A stretch of 64,000 nt of DNA from Bubalus kerabau (GCF_029407905.1 NC_073627.1:153827697-153891696), one strand, 5' to 3'; counted from the first letter of the stretch, positions 11,580 to 23,803 are shown. A program made the numbers and translations. The notes: a model not told the origin generated them from the letters alone.

Positions 11580-13330
11580 AATTCTAAAAAAAATAGACTT
11601 TATTTTTTAGAGCAGCTACATCATAGTAAAATTAGCAGAAAGTACAGAGAATTTTCCCATGTACCCTCTGACCCCACAGTACAGCCATCCATATGATCAA
11701 CATTCCCAATCAGTGTGATATGTTTGTTACAATGAGTGAACCTATATGGATACATAATTATCACCCAAAGTATATGGTTTATGTTAAGGTTTGCCAATCC
11801 CAAAGAAAGGCAATGCCAAAGAATGCTCAAACTACCGCACAATTGCACTCATCTCACACGCTAGTAAAGTAATGCTCAAAATTCTCCAAGCCAGGCTTTA
11901 GCAATACGTGAACCGTGAACTTCCAGATGTTCAAGTTGGTTTTAGGAAAGGCAGAGGAACCAGAGATCAAATTGACAACATCCGCTGGATCATGGAAAAA
12001 GCAAGAGAGTTCCAGAAAAACATCTATTTCTGCTTTATTGACTATGCCAAAGCCTTTGACTGTGTGGATCACAATAAACTGTGGAAAATTCTGAAAGAGA
12101 TGGGAATACTAGACCACCTGACCTGCCTCTTGAAAAACCTATGTGCAGGTCAGGAAGCCACAGTTAGAACTGGACATGGAACAACAGACTGGTTCCAAAT
12201 AGGAAAAGAAATACGTCAAGGCTGTACATTGTCACCCTGCTTATTTAACTTATATGCAGAGTACATCATGAGAAACACTGGGCTGGAAGAAGCACAAGCT
12301 GGAATCAAGATTGCCGGGAGAAATATCAATAACCTCAGATATGCAGATGACACCACCTTTATGGCAGAAAGTGAAGAGGAACTAAAGAGCCTCTTGATGA
12401 AAGTGAAAGAGGAGAGTGAAAAAGTTGGCTTAAAGCTCAACATTCAGAAAGCTAAGATCATGGCATCTGGGCCCATCACTTCATAGGAAATAGATGGGGA
12501 AACAGTGGAAACAGTGTCAGACTTTATCTTTTTGGGGTTCCAAAATCACTGCAGATGGTGATTGCAGCCATGAAATTAAAAAACGCTTACTCCTTGGAAG
12601 GAAAGTTATGACCAACCTAGATAGCATATTAAAAAGCAGAGATTACTTTGCCAACAAAGGTCCATCTAGTCAAGGCTATGGTTTTTCCAGTGGTCATGTG
12701 TGGATGTGAAAGTTGGACTATGAAGAAAGCTGAGTGCCGATGAATTGATGCTTTTGAACTGTGGTGTTGGAGAAGACTCTTGCGAGTCCCTTGGACTGCA
12801 AGGAGATCCAACCAGTCCATCCTAAAGGAGATCAGTCCTGGGTGTTCATTGGAAGAACTGATGCTGAGGCTGAAACTCCAGTACTTTGGCCACCTCATGC
12901 AAATGCTGACTCATTGGAAAAGAGCCTGATGCTTGGAGGGATTGCAGGCAGGAGGAGAAGGGTATGACAGAGGATGAGATGGCTGGATGGCATCACCAAC
13001 TTGATGCACATGAGTTTGGGTGAACTCCTGGAGTTGGTGATGGACAGGGAGGCCTGGCGTGCTTCGATTCATGGGGTCGCAACGAGTCAGACACGACTGA
13101 GTGACTGAACTGAACTGAACTGAACTGAAGGTTTGTTCTTGGTGTTGTACATTCCAGTTTGAACTAATGTATAATGACATGAATCTGTCATTATAGTATC
13201 ATACCAAATAGCTTCAATGACCTAAAAATCCTCCGTGCTCTGCCTGTTCATTGCTCCCTAGCCCCAAGCTCCTGAAAACCACTAATCTTTTTACTGTCTC
13301 CATGTTTGAGTGGATCAGGCTATATTTAAC
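11580..13330 (-). mobile_element. Old L1-like repeat split by a BovB
   Basis: The left half (11580-11793) and right half (13128-13330) are consecutive parts of one widespread mammalian repeat (motifs 'gtacagagaattttcccatgta', 'ttggtgttgtacattc', 'ctaaaaatcctccgtgctct'). I take it as an antisense L1 tail; the family name is uncertain. A BovB at 11794-13127 lies between the halves. Confidence 0.6.
11794..13127 (+). mobile_element. BovB LINE with 8-bp target duplication
   Basis: The 192-codon frame at 11908-12486 is reverse transcriptase: motif A FIDYAKAFD, then GCTLSPCLFNLYAEYIMR and the catalytic YADD (motif C). A frameshift around 12530 separates the C-terminal part. The 3' end is the ACTGAACTGAACTGA tail. 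AAGGTTTG at 11786-11793 and 13128-13135 is the target-site duplication. 5'-truncated; not functional. Confidence 0.95.
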
Positions 13331-13483
13331 ATGGAGTAGATACCTAGTGACTTTTTTCTTGCTAACAAGTAGAAGGAAGTTTGAGAGAAACACCTGAATA
13401 GTTACACACAGTTGGAAGGAGCTATTTTTGGAAAGATGAAGTTGGAGCATGAGTTCATTTTCAATGTTACTACATTGCTTTTT

Positions 13484-13595
13484 GGACTTCCCTGGTGGCT
13501 CAGAAGGTAAAGCATCTGCCAACAATATGGGAGACTCTGGTTCAATCCTTGGGCCAGGAAAATCTCCTGGTGAAGGAAATGGCAATGGTGGAGAG
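13484..13595 (+). mobile_element. Bov-tA SINE, 3'-truncated
   Basis: Begins with the tRNA-like head 'ggacttccctggtggctcag' and stops inside the BovA body. Confidence 0.85.
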
Positions 13596-13629
13596 GCCAC
13601 TGTACTAGCCTAGTGGCCAGGTATACTGA

Positions 13630-14096
13630 GTGTGGTGGTTAATTTTATGCATCAACTTGACTGAATCACAGGGCACATGAGTATTTGGCTAAACATTATT
13701 TCTGGGTGTATCTGTGAGGGTGTTTCTGGATGAGATTAATATTTGAATCAGTAAACTAAGTAAAGCAGATTGCCCTTCCCAACGCAGGTGGACTTCAGCC
13801 AATCCACTGATGGCTTCAACAGAACAAAACCAGGATGGAATCTCCTGTCCTTGGCATGGGAATTTTACCATCAGCTCCTCTGATTCTCAGGCCTTTGGAC
13901 TCAGACTGGAATTTACACCCCTGGCTTTCCTGGATCTCCAGCTTGCAGACAACACATCTTGGGACTTCTCAGCTTCCATACTTGCATGGGTCAATTCTTA
14001 TAACAAATCCTCTCCCTCTCTCTATATATATATCTCCTATACTTTATTTTGGTCCTTGTTTCTATTTCTCTGGAGAATTCTGACTAATACACAGAA
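13630..14096 (+). repeat. Ancient LTR-like interspersed repeat
   Basis: Starts 'gtggtggttaattttatgcatc' and ends 'ctctggagaattctgactaata'. This is a family found throughout mammals. I believe it is an ERVL-type LTR but am not sure of the name. A 106-codon open frame inside it is incidental. Confidence 0.5.
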
Positions 14097-14197
14097 ATGT
14101 GTGACTTACCAGAACATAGGTTGCAGTTAAAGCCATGATGTAGATGATATCTTCCCAAGAGGGTGCTTCAGGAACAAAGAGACAGCACCTAGGTCAG

Positions 14198-14404
14198 CAC
14201 CCAGGGGTCCAAACCAACTCTTTGCAACTCTATGGACTGTAGTCCACCAGGCTCCTTTGTCCATGGGATTCTCCAGGCAAGAATACTGGAGTGGGTTGTC
14301 ATGCCCTCCTCCAGGGGATCTTCCCCACCCAGGGACTGAACCCACATCTCTTATGCTTCCTGCATTGGCAGGTGGGTTCTTTACCACTAGCACCACCTGG
14401 GAAG
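14198..14404 (-). mobile_element. Bov-tA SINE
   Basis: Minus-strand copy of the subfamily with the 'cataagagatgtgg' insert. CCTAGGTCAG on the left (14188-14197) and CCTAGGATCAG on the right (14405-14415) are a probable target duplication with one inserted base. Confidence 0.9.
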
Positions 14405-14415
14405 CCTAGGATCAG

Positions 14416-14993
14416 GAAGAAATCTGTAAATAACATGCAAAAGGAGAGGCCAGAGCAGGGAAGAGCGAAACCAAGAAGCTGTGGTATCACAAAAAGCTAG
14501 AGCACAACCACATCAGAAAATTGGATGGAGAGACATTTAAAATAGAATTTGGACTTCTTCCATTGCTGACTTGAGATGTTCAAACAGTGAGTTCTCTACA
14601 TTGACTTGCTTAATTTTCATAACATCTCTGTATGTATTTAAAATGTCACTGCCTGAGAGATATTCATTTCATTGCAAATGGAAATGAATATCGCTTCTTA
14701 AAATGTTTTCCTGTGAGGCTTAGTGGGGAACTGACAAGCTGCCAAAACATCACTGTACATATTGCTCATTGTCAGAAAGGGGGCAATGGCAACACTCCAT
14801 GGAAGGACTTGACTGTGATCTGTGTTAGCATCACAGATATTGCGCAGCCACACAGTGGCTTCTCCTTTGGTGGAAAAATACAAACTTTGTGCTTTTCCTT
14901 AGGAGGTTCCTTGTCCAAAATGGTTAATCTGAGTTTAATGAAGCCTATCTACTTGCCTTCTGGTTTATGGATAAATACAGGTAAAGAAAAAGT
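14416..14993. other. Intergenic, no recognised feature
   Basis: A 140-codon frame begins here (14632) but runs into the following BovB and has no recognisable domain. Confidence 0.5.
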
Positions 14994-15005
14994 GAAGTGG
15001 CTTCA

Positions 15006-16637
15006 GTTCAGTTCAGTTCAGTTCCGCCGCTTAGTTGTGTCTGACTCTTTGTAACACCATGAATCGCAGTACGCCAGGCCTCCTTGTCCAACACCAACTC
15101 CTATAGCCCACCCAAACTCATGTCCATTGAGTTGGTGATGCCATTCAACCATCTCATCCTCTGTCGTCCCCTTCTCCTCCTGCCCTCAATCTTTCCCAGC
15201 ATCAGGGTCTTTTCAAATGAGTCAGCTCTTCGCATCAGGTGGCCAAAGTATTGGAGTTTCAGCAGGCATCTCATCCTCTGTCATCCCCTTCTCCTCCTGC
15301 TCTCAATCTTTCCCAGCATTAGGGTCTTTTCCAATGAGTCAGCTCTTCCCATCAGGTGGTCAAAGTATTGGAGTTTCAGCTTCAACATCAGTCCTTCCAA
15401 TGAACACCCAGGACTGATCTCCTTTAGGATGGACTGGTTGGGTCTCCTTGCAGTCCAAGGGACTCTCAAGAGTCTTCTCCAACACCACAGTTCAAAAGCA
15501 TCAATTATTCGGTGCTCAGCGTTCTTTACAGTCCAACTCTTACATCCATACATGACTACTGGAAAAACCATAACCTTGACTAGAGACCTTTGTTGGCAAA
15601 GGAATGTCTCTGCTTTTCAATATGCTGTCTAGGTTGGTCATAACCTTCCTTCCAAGGAGTAAGCGTCTTTTAATTTCATGGCTGCAATTACCATCTGCAG
15701 TGATTTTGGAGCCCCCCAAAATAAAATCTCTCACTGTTTCCACTGTTTCCCCATCTATTTGTATTTTCACTACAAACAAAGCTAGTGGAGGTGATGGAAT
15801 TCCAGTTGAGCTATTTAAAATCCTGAAAGATGATGCTGTGAAAGTGCTGCACTCAATATGCCATAAAATTTGGAAAATTCAACAGTGACCACAGGACTGG
15901 AAAAGGTCAGTGTTCATTCCAATCCCAAAGAAAGGCAATGTCAAAGAATGCTCAAACTACCACACAATTGCATTCAACTCACACACTAGTAAAATAATGC
16001 TCAAAATTCTCCAAGCCAGGCTTTAGCAATACATGAACTGTGAACTTCCAGATGTTCAAGCTGGTTTTAGAAAAGGCAGAGGAAGCAGAGATCAAATTGC
16101 CAACATCTGCTGGATCATCGAAAAAGCAAGAGAGTTCCAGAAAAACATCTATTTCTGCTTTATTGACTATGCCAAAGCCTTTGACTGTGTGGATCACAAT
16201 AAACTGTGGGAAATTCTTCAAGATATGGGAATACCAGACCACCTGACCTGCCTCTTGAAAAACATGTATGCAGGTCAGGAAGCCACAGTTAGAACTGGAC
16301 ATGGAGCAACACAACAGACTGGTTCCAAATAGGAAAAGGAGTACGTCATGGCTGTATATTGTCACCCTGCTTATTTAACTTATATGCAGAGTACATCATG
16401 AGAAATGCTGGGCTGGATGAAGCACAGGCTGGAATCAAGATCGCTGGGAGAAATATCAAAAACCTCAGATATGCAGATGACACCACCCTTATGGCAGAAA
16501 GTGAAGAGGAACTAAAGAGCCTCTTGATGAAAGTGAAAGAGGAGAGTGAAAAAGTTGGCTTAAAGCTCAACATTCAGAAAACTAAGACCATGGCATCTGG
16601 TCCCATCACTTCATGGCAAATAGATGGGGAAACAGTG
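15006..16637 (-). mobile_element. BovB LINE with inverted 5' half (twin-primed)
   Basis: 15006-15762 is BovB 3' sequence on the minus strand, ending at the repeated GTTCA tail. 15763-16637 is upstream BovB sequence on the plus strand, from the ASGGDGIPVEL region through reverse transcriptase (YADD near 16480) to QIDGETVE. The minus part starts at the same QIDGETVE, so the halves are adjacent in the parent element and overlap by about 25 bp. GAAGTGGCTTCA (14994-15005) and GAAGTGTCTTCA (16638-16649) form one 12-bp target duplication around both halves. Confidence 0.9.
15150..15383. repeat. 117-bp tandem duplication inside BovB
   Basis: 15150-15266 and 15267-15383 are near-identical copies starting 'catctcatcctctgtc' and ending 'ggagtttcagc'. 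Other BovB copies in this window have one copy. Confidence 0.93.
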
Positions 16638-16649
16638 GAAGTGTCTTCA

Positions 16650-17050
16650 CAAGGACACAAACAGATGAAAGCAGGAGGTGGGACTTTCTGCAGTACAATA
16701 GGAATCAGTACACAGAACACAGTATAACTGTCCCTTTAAAAGGTTAACGTTGTATGAAGAGGGGTGGGGGAGGGGGTACAAGAGGGGACTGTGTTTTATT
16801 AAGAGATACTATACTGGACATAATTATGCAATATACAGTCCTGAATCAGATCCTGGTGTGTACACAGAAAGGCAAGTTTTGAGATAATTGTAAAACAACT
16901 CTGAATTGGTATTGGAGATATGGGAAGTTATTAATTTTGTTAGGTATGATAATATTCACATGATTATGAAGCAAAAGCTTAATTTTTAAAAATGCATACT
17001 GAAATATGTAGAGTTTAACTGTCTGTAATTCACATTGCAATACTGTAATT
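16650..17050. other. Intergenic; G-rich run at 16761-16787
   Basis: No gene or nameable repeat. It contains four runs of four or five G separated by 1, 1 and 7 bases, a quadruplex-type pattern. Confidence 0.5.
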
Positions 17051-17523
17051 GCATTACTTTGCCAACAAAGGTTTGTATAGTCAAAGCTATGTTTTTTCCA
17101 GCAGTCATGTATGGATGTGAAAGTTGGACCATAAAGAAGGCTGAGGGCTGAAGAATTGATGCTTTTGAACTGTGGTGTTGAAGACTCTTGAGAGTCCCTT
17201 GGACTGCAAGGAGAGCCAACCAGTCAATCCTAAAGGAAATCAGTCTTGAATATTCATTGGAAGGACTGATGCTGAAGCTCAAACTCCAATATTTTGGCCA
17301 CCTGATGCAAAGAGCCAACTCATTAGAAAAGGCCCTGATGGTAGGAAAGACTGATGGCAGGAGAAGGGGATGACAGAGGACAAGATGGTTGGATGGCATC
17401 ACTGACTCTACGGACATGAGTTTGAGCAAGCTCCAGGAGTTGGTGATGGATAGGGAAGCCTGGCATGTTGCAGTCCATGGGGTCACAAAGAGCTGGACAC
17501 AACTGAACGACTGAACTGAACTG
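17051..17523 (+). mobile_element. BovB LINE 3' fragment
   Basis: From the region encoding LPTKVxLVKAM through VMYGCESWT to the ACTGAACTGA tail. 5'-truncated, with small deletions. Confidence 0.92.
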
Positions 17524-19146
17524 ATACCTTACACTGAAATATTTTAACCTGCTCCCAACATGATAAGGCAAATACAGCAGAATCAGACATTACTAATGTT
17601 CACCAGTATCTGGTTGCCCCTACTTTCTAATGCATGGAGAATTACACTCCCCCATGTTCTTGAAGTTAACCTAAGAGTGGTTGGGAAAGAAAATTAGATC
17701 TTGCCAAAGGAAAGTGGGCAAAAATAATAAGGTAGTTCAGGGGCAAACATTTAATCATCTGTATCGTCTCTCCAGATTGCTTTTAGTCTGTCCCACAAGA
17801 AGCCCAGAAGCCTCTTGTTTTGTTTAGGTATCAGAACATTATGGAGTCTTTGTCAGCCTGGAACCCCAAGTGATGCTCAAATGATATACAAATTATGGCC
17901 CTGATCTTCCCACCAACTTACGTTGAACATATAGCAGAATATTTTATTGCTCCCCACTGTGAAGCCACTGGGGTTGTTTGTTATTGAAGTATAAGGCAGA
18001 CTTTCCTGTAACTAAGTGATGGGCGTATTTTATTACTTTACTTTTCTGAAATTTTTTACAATAAAAAGTCTAAATCATGATCTTCTTTTAAAAATGAGTG
18101 TCTATATCACTGGCATTAATTCATTGAGATTCTTGCTTATTCACAACTTCTTTTGTGATGCTGGAGCCAACTCCATATTGTCAGAGTAAATATTTTGGTA
18201 TACTGAAAAGAGTCAGGACTACATACTGTTTCTAAAAAATTTTTCTGATTGACATGAGTCATATTTTTTGAATTCAGTTTCCCTCCTTATAAAATGAAAA
18301 ATTTGGACAAGACAGTCCCTAAGGTGGTTTCCATTTACAAAATGTAATGACTAGGCAATTTAGGGACTTAATACCACTCATTTTTAAGTGAATATAAAAT
18401 ATATATATATATATATATATCACAGTGATTTTAAATCTATTTCCTTTTCCTTGAACTTAAATTTCATTCTTGATTGTATTAACTTGTTCCTTAGTAGATA
18501 CACTGCTTAAGGAACAAATTTTTAAGAAACTTTGGGGATGGAGAGCAAGTAAATTCTGTTTTACTATCTCAAGACACTGACTGGAAATAATAGGTCATAT
18601 GAGGCATCAGTGCCTATGAAGCACCTTGAAGAGGCACAGAGCCAGAGGAGAAAATTTAGTACACAGTGCACTTATACACATAAGGCTATTTAAAGTTCTT
18701 ATTCTTAAGTAGAAAGCTGGACCTACTTTAAATGCAAAAATCAGGACTTGAATGCTATTTTGAGGCAATAAATGGAATGCCTGAACAGAAATAGCAATTG
18801 ATAAAATACCTCACTGGAATAATATACTTTAATAAGACTGTGGTGACTGAGGTTGAAAGCAAAGACTTCCCATCGTCACTCCTCTGGTTTCTACTTGGAG
18901 GGAGCTCACTGGGGCGACACTCTTGCTCTCTTTCCTCCCCACTCTTTTCTTCACCCCAGGGAAGAGAAGGGATTCATCTCATTGGTTGTTCGGGAGGAAA
19001 AAACTAAGGGTTTGTGGCTTAGCCCCTTCCTTTTCTGTCTCTCTTTAGGATCTAGATCTAACTATCTGAAAAGTATGCTTTCTTTGCCTCTCTGTGCCTT
19101 GAGTGTTAGGTGACCAAGTCCTGGCCTGAAGATTGGGAGGCAAGTA
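17524..19146. other. Intergenic; (AT)n run at 18399-18420
   Basis: Mostly unique-looking. An 11-unit AT microsatellite lies at 18399-18420. No exon or RNA gene seen. Confidence 0.5.
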
Positions 19147-19230
19147 CTGGGTTGGCTAAAAAGTTTGTTCAAGTTTTTCCAATCATGTCCTTAGAGAAAA
19201 AAATCTGAACAAACTTTTTGGCCAACCCAA
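19147..19230. mobile_element. Mariner-like MITE
   Basis: 84-bp near-perfect palindrome. The left end TGGGTTGGCTAAAAAGTTTG and the right end (reverse complement TTGGGTTGGCCAAAAAGTTTG less one base) are terminal inverted repeats of about 30 bp. It is flanked by TA on both sides (19145-19146, 19231-19232), the Tc1/mariner target duplication. No transposase. Confidence 0.88.
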
Positions 19231-19232
19231 TA

Positions 19233-20769
19233 GTTCTAACAGCCAATTGGTTATCCAGTAATGACAGTGACTGAGTGAACAAGTCTTGTTCTGGAGCCCA
19301 GCACTGGCAAGCTTATTGGATTGCAGGTGGAAAGCCACATTAGCTAATAGCCCTAAACAGATCAAAGTAATAGAGGAAAACCTGAGATAACACACACATG
19401 GACATGGACTCCCTACCTCCTGTTCCATCTCTCAATAGCATTGGGGTGGGGGTAATGTTGTGTAGTGTGCATTTTTGTGTTGTTTGTTAATATTTGATGA
19501 TGCTATAGAAGAAAAAAATGAATGGGCAAAAAAGATAATAAGTGGAAAGGAGAAAAGATGTAAAAAAAATAAGAATAGATGTAAGACATAAGTGTAGATA
19601 AGTAGATAATAAGTATTTGGAGTGGAAGGTATTGGCAAAATTCCTAGGATATGCAGTTAAAGAGAAGACGTTCCCAAGCAGAGTCTGTGTATACTAAGCA
19701 CAGAGAGAGAAGGAATGCAAAGACTCAGAGAAATCTAAAATTCACAACTATAAATATCCATTAGGCACTGGGGCACTAAATATTCATGAGGTTTTAATTC
19801 AACCACCCTTTCAAGTTCTATGTGGCCTTCATCCAAGTGCAACTAGAACTTCTAGCTTCTTAGCAAGCTAATTGGCAAACATGGCTGGACCAGACATCCT
19901 TGTCTCGCTGGCCACAGGCACCTTCTCTGATTTCACCTCCTTGTTCAAATCTCAATTCCAGTCCTTAGAGCATTACAACAGAGACACTGATGATGCAGAG
20001 ATAGACACCCAACAGGAATACTGTGTTGGCAGGACTCAGAGCATGGCCTGCCCACCCCGCTTGCACCTTATCCTGAGTTCATTAACTAATCCTATACATT
20101 CTGCCTAGCTTATCTCTGTGTTTTAAAGTGACTCAATAAACTAAGTGCTTGGAGCAGTTACATTTGGCACCTTCTGTGCTGTGACCTCTGGGACCTCTTG
20201 GCTGATGAGTGTCCAGTTGGCAATGAATATGGGGATGACTCTCAACGAAGGTAATAGATCAGACTAGAGAAATGTTCTCTGAAATTAAAGCAATATTTAA
20301 GAGAGAAATCTTTAACCTAAGGGGACTATGAAAACTGACTCATGGTCTATTGTAGAAAACACATTAAATAAGAAATCAGAAATAAATTCAGGTCAAAACT
20401 CAACAGAGGCCTGATCAAATCTATACAGAAAAAAATCAAAATCCCAAATCAAAGGAGATGGCTTTAGTGTTAGTGAGAGCTATGTCTAATGTGGATAGGC
20501 AGATATATTTGGCTGCAACTGCCCACTCCTGGGAGCTGACTGTGGAGGACTCTGATACCCAACATCCCAACTCTGCCCAGAGCATATAAAGAGGAACATG
20601 ATGATCAAGCAAAATAGCTTTTGCAAAACCCCCAGTACTGCTCATGGTCTGTCACTCATCACAAAAATGAGGAACTTAAACCAGATCAGAATTAAATGAA
20701 TAAAAGTTTAATCAAATCTTAATTAAGAAACACAATGAATTGGCAGAATGAAAGACATTCTACTCTAAG
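19233..20769. other. Intergenic; possible LTR relic near 20,000-20,230
   Basis: 20120-20215 has an AATAAA followed by a 'ggcaccttctgtgctgtgacc' stretch reminiscent of an LTR R-U5 region. I cannot assign a family. A 78-codon frame (19872-20108) shows no known domain. Confidence 0.35.
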
Positions 20770-21285
20770 TCAATCCATCACTATAGTTTTTGTCTTTTCA
20801 AGGATGTCTTGCAAATGGAATCATACCATGTTTAATCTCTTGAGCCAGGCTCAGAAGTTTCATTCAGCATAATGCCTTTGTGATTCATCCCAGTTCTGTG
20901 TGTATCAGTTGTGTGTTCTTCTCACTGCTGGACAGAATTTCGTGGTATGGTTGTACCTCAGTCTTCTTATCTATTCACTTATTTAAAAACATTTTAATTG
21001 TTTCCAGGTTTTGGTTATTACATGTAAAACTTGTGTAAATTTTGTTGTAAAAAGAACTATTTATTTTTCTGGGGTAAAAAGCTAGAAATGAGGTTGCAAC
21101 CAAAAGTGGGAAGTATATGTTTAACTATATGAGTTTATGTTTAACTACAAACTGTCAAACCCATTTCCACAGCAGCTGTACTATTTTCCATCCTCAGCAA
21201 TGTCTGAGATTTCCAGTTGCTTTATATCCTCACCAGCACTTGGTGGTGTTAGTACTTTTTATTTCAATCATTCTGATAGGTATAT
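20770..21285 (-). mobile_element. Old L1 LINE fragment
   Basis: Antisense L1 pattern: 'gcaaatggaatcataccatg', 'attgtttccaggttttgg', 'ccagcacttggtggtg'. Heavily diverged. Confidence 0.7.
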
Positions 21286-21289
21286 AGGA

Positions 21290-21505
21290 TGTGCATGTGT
21301 GCTCAGTCATGTCTGACTCTTGGCAACCCATGGACTGTAGCCATCCAGACTCCTCTGTCCATAGGATTTTCCAGGCAAAAATACTGGAATGGGTTGCCAT
21401 TTCCTCCTCCAGGGGATCTTCCCGACCCAGGAATCAAACTCAAGTCTCCTGCGTCTCTTGTGTTGGCGGGTAGATTCTTTACCTCTGAGCCACTTGGGAA
21501 GCCCC
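21290..21505 (-). mobile_element. Bov-tA SINE
   Basis: Minus-strand copy next to the old L1. Flanks TAGGTATATAGG and TAGTATATAG are a possible but imperfect target duplication. Confidence 0.9.
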
Positions 21506-21644
21506 TAGTATATAGTGATTCCTTCTTAAATTCTCTTTTCTTTCTTAGGAAACTTTGCCGATCCATTGAACATCCAAAAAAAAAGTTATTTCATTCCTAA
21601 AACTCATGCCATGAAAGTTTTGATAGTATCATCATCATTTAAGT

Positions 21645-22710
21645 TCAGTTCAGTCACTCAGTCGTGTCTGACTCTTTGCGACCCCATGGACCACAGCATG
21701 CCAGGCCTCCCTGTTTATCACCAACTCTCGGAGTTCACCCAAACTCATGTCCATTGAGTTGGTGATGCCATCCAATCATCTCATCCTCTGTCATCCCCTT
21801 CTCCTCTCACCTTCAATCTTTCCCAGCATCAGGGTCTTTTTAAATGAGTCAGCTCTTCACATCAGATGGCCAAAGTATTGGAGTTTCAGCTTCAACATCG
21901 GTCCTTCCAACGAACACTCAGGACTGATCTTTAGGATGGAATGGTTGGATCTCCTTGCAGTCCAAGCGACTCTCAAGAGCCTCCTCCAACACCACGGTTC
22001 CAAGGCATCAATTCTTCAGTGCTCAGCTTTCTTTATAGTCCAACTCTCACATCCATATATGACTACTGGAAAAACCATAGCCTTGACTAGACGGACCTTT
22101 GTTGCCAAAGCAATGTCTCTGCTTTTCAATATGCTGTCTAGGTTGGTCATAATTTTCCTTCCAAGGAGTAAACGTCTTTTAATTTCATGGCTGCAGTCAC
22201 CATCTGCAGTGATTTTGCAGCCCCTCAAAATAAAGTCTCTCACTGTTTCCACTGTTTCCTCATCTATTTGCCATGAAGTGATGGGACCAGATGCCATGAT
22301 CTTAGTTTTCTGAATGTTGAGCTTTAAGCCAACTTTTTCACTCTCCTCTTTCACTTTCATCAAGAGGCTCTTTAGTTCTTCTCCGCTTTCTGCCATTAAG
22401 GTGGTGTAATCTGCATATCTGAGGTTATTGATATTTCTCCTGGCAATCTTGATTCCAGCTTGTGCTTCCTCCAGTCCAGCATTTCTCATGATGTACTCTG
22501 CATATAAGTTAAACAAACAGGGTGACAATATACAGCCTTGACGTATTTCCTATTTGGAACCAGTCTGTTTTTCCATGTCCAGTTCTAACTGTTGCTTCCT
22601 GACCTGCATACAGATTTCTTAAGAAGCAGGTCAGGTGGTCTGGTATTCCCATCTCTTTCAGAATTTTCCACAGTTGATTGTGACCCACACAGTCAAAGGC
22701 TTTGGCATAG
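21645..22710 (-). mobile_element. BovB LINE with 13-bp target duplication
   Basis: The minus-strand frame 22016-22528 spans reverse transcriptase through VIYGCESWT; the YADD position reads YADY. TCATCATTTAAGT (21632-21644) and TCATCATCTAAGT (22711-22723) flank it. It inserted at the start of a MIR element. Confidence 0.95.
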
Positions 22711-22723
22711 TCATCATCTAAGT

Positions 22724-22945
22724 GGCAATGCAAATCCTGTCTTTGCTTCTCCACTTACTGTCTTTGTGATCTTTGTCATGGTACTTCTCTGTACCTCAGT
22801 TTACTCTTCTGTAAAATAAGACTGATAATAATAATATAGCTATCTCATAAGGAGGTTGCTAGGATAAATAAAGTGATAAACACAAATAATGCCTGCCAAG
22901 CTGTAAGGTCTGTAAAAATAGGAAACTTTATTGTTATTATTTAAG
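22724..22945 (+). repeat. MIR SINE
   Basis: 'cttctccacttactgtctttgtgatcttt' and 'gtacctcagtttactcttctgtaaaataag' match the MIR core, followed by a 'gataaataaagtgata' tail. An A-run follows at 22945-22958. Confidence 0.75.
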
Positions 22946-22958
22946 AAAAAAAAAAAAA

Positions 22959-23739
22959 GAAGCTGTTTCATTTACCACATACCTGGAAGAAAAAGAATGG
23001 GAAGGGACTGAGGGAAAAAAAAATCCAAAGAACCAGAACAGCTATAGAAATTTCAGACATCATCATCAGAAGGAATTTGGTACCATATGGTATAAAATAA
23101 AAATAATGGCTCTTCCTCTCTGAGAAGAAGACCACACAAAACCAACAGTACATTCAAATGTTGGGGATATATATCTAACATCTGGTAACCCTTCTGTGAG
23201 GTTATGGGAAGATCCAGGAAACTTGAAAAAACCTCACAACAGCAAGACGGCCTTTGAATAACCTAAGCAAGCCCTTCAGTCTTGCCCCTAGCAGTTTCCT
23301 CCTGTGAGCTGGAAGTCACTATGTTTGACAACTATGCTTTATTGTCTCTGTTTCACATTAGCAACTAGGCTTTGGGGATAAAAATCTGTCCCATTCCAAA
23401 TCTAAACTGATACAAATTTCTTGCATGCGTGCACATGCACACACTTGCTCTGACAACACATTGGGCATTAGAACAAACTGGGACAATAACTCAAAACTAT
23501 CCAGAAACACTGACAGCTGCTAGTACAGTGGGCTAGATGTACTGGGGTACATCTAACAGGAACCTGGGGCAAGCCAGCTTCCCTCTGCATACAAAAGGAA
23601 GAGGTACACCATACAGCAGGCCAAACAGCAACCAAGGGCACATCATTCTTGTGTGATGCTACATCCTCCTTGAAAGGGGGCTTGCTGGTTTCTCAGAGCT
23701 CACAGAGAAGGGAGGACCCACTGGGTACCTGGGTCCTTC
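22959..23739. other. Intergenic, no recognised feature
   Basis: No exon or repeat that I can name. Confidence 0.5.
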
Positions 23740-23803
23740 ATAACCTGGCGTGCTACAGTCCATGGGGTCACAAAGAGTCGGACACAACTGAACTGAACTA
23801 TCT
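23740..23803 (+). repeat. Short BovB/Bov-tA tail fragment
   Basis: 'gtccatggggtcacaaagagtcggacacaactgaactgaact' is the terminal 60 bp shared by BovB and its SINEs; the doubled GAACT favours BovB. Confidence 0.85.

Noticed and set aside
11908..12486. A 192-codon reverse transcriptase frame as a host gene
   Set aside because: It is inside a 5'-truncated BovB with a target duplication and a downstream frameshift.
19872..20108. 78-codon frame beginning MANMAGPDILVSLATG
   Set aside because: No recognisable domain or exon signals, and it sits next to LTR-like sequence.
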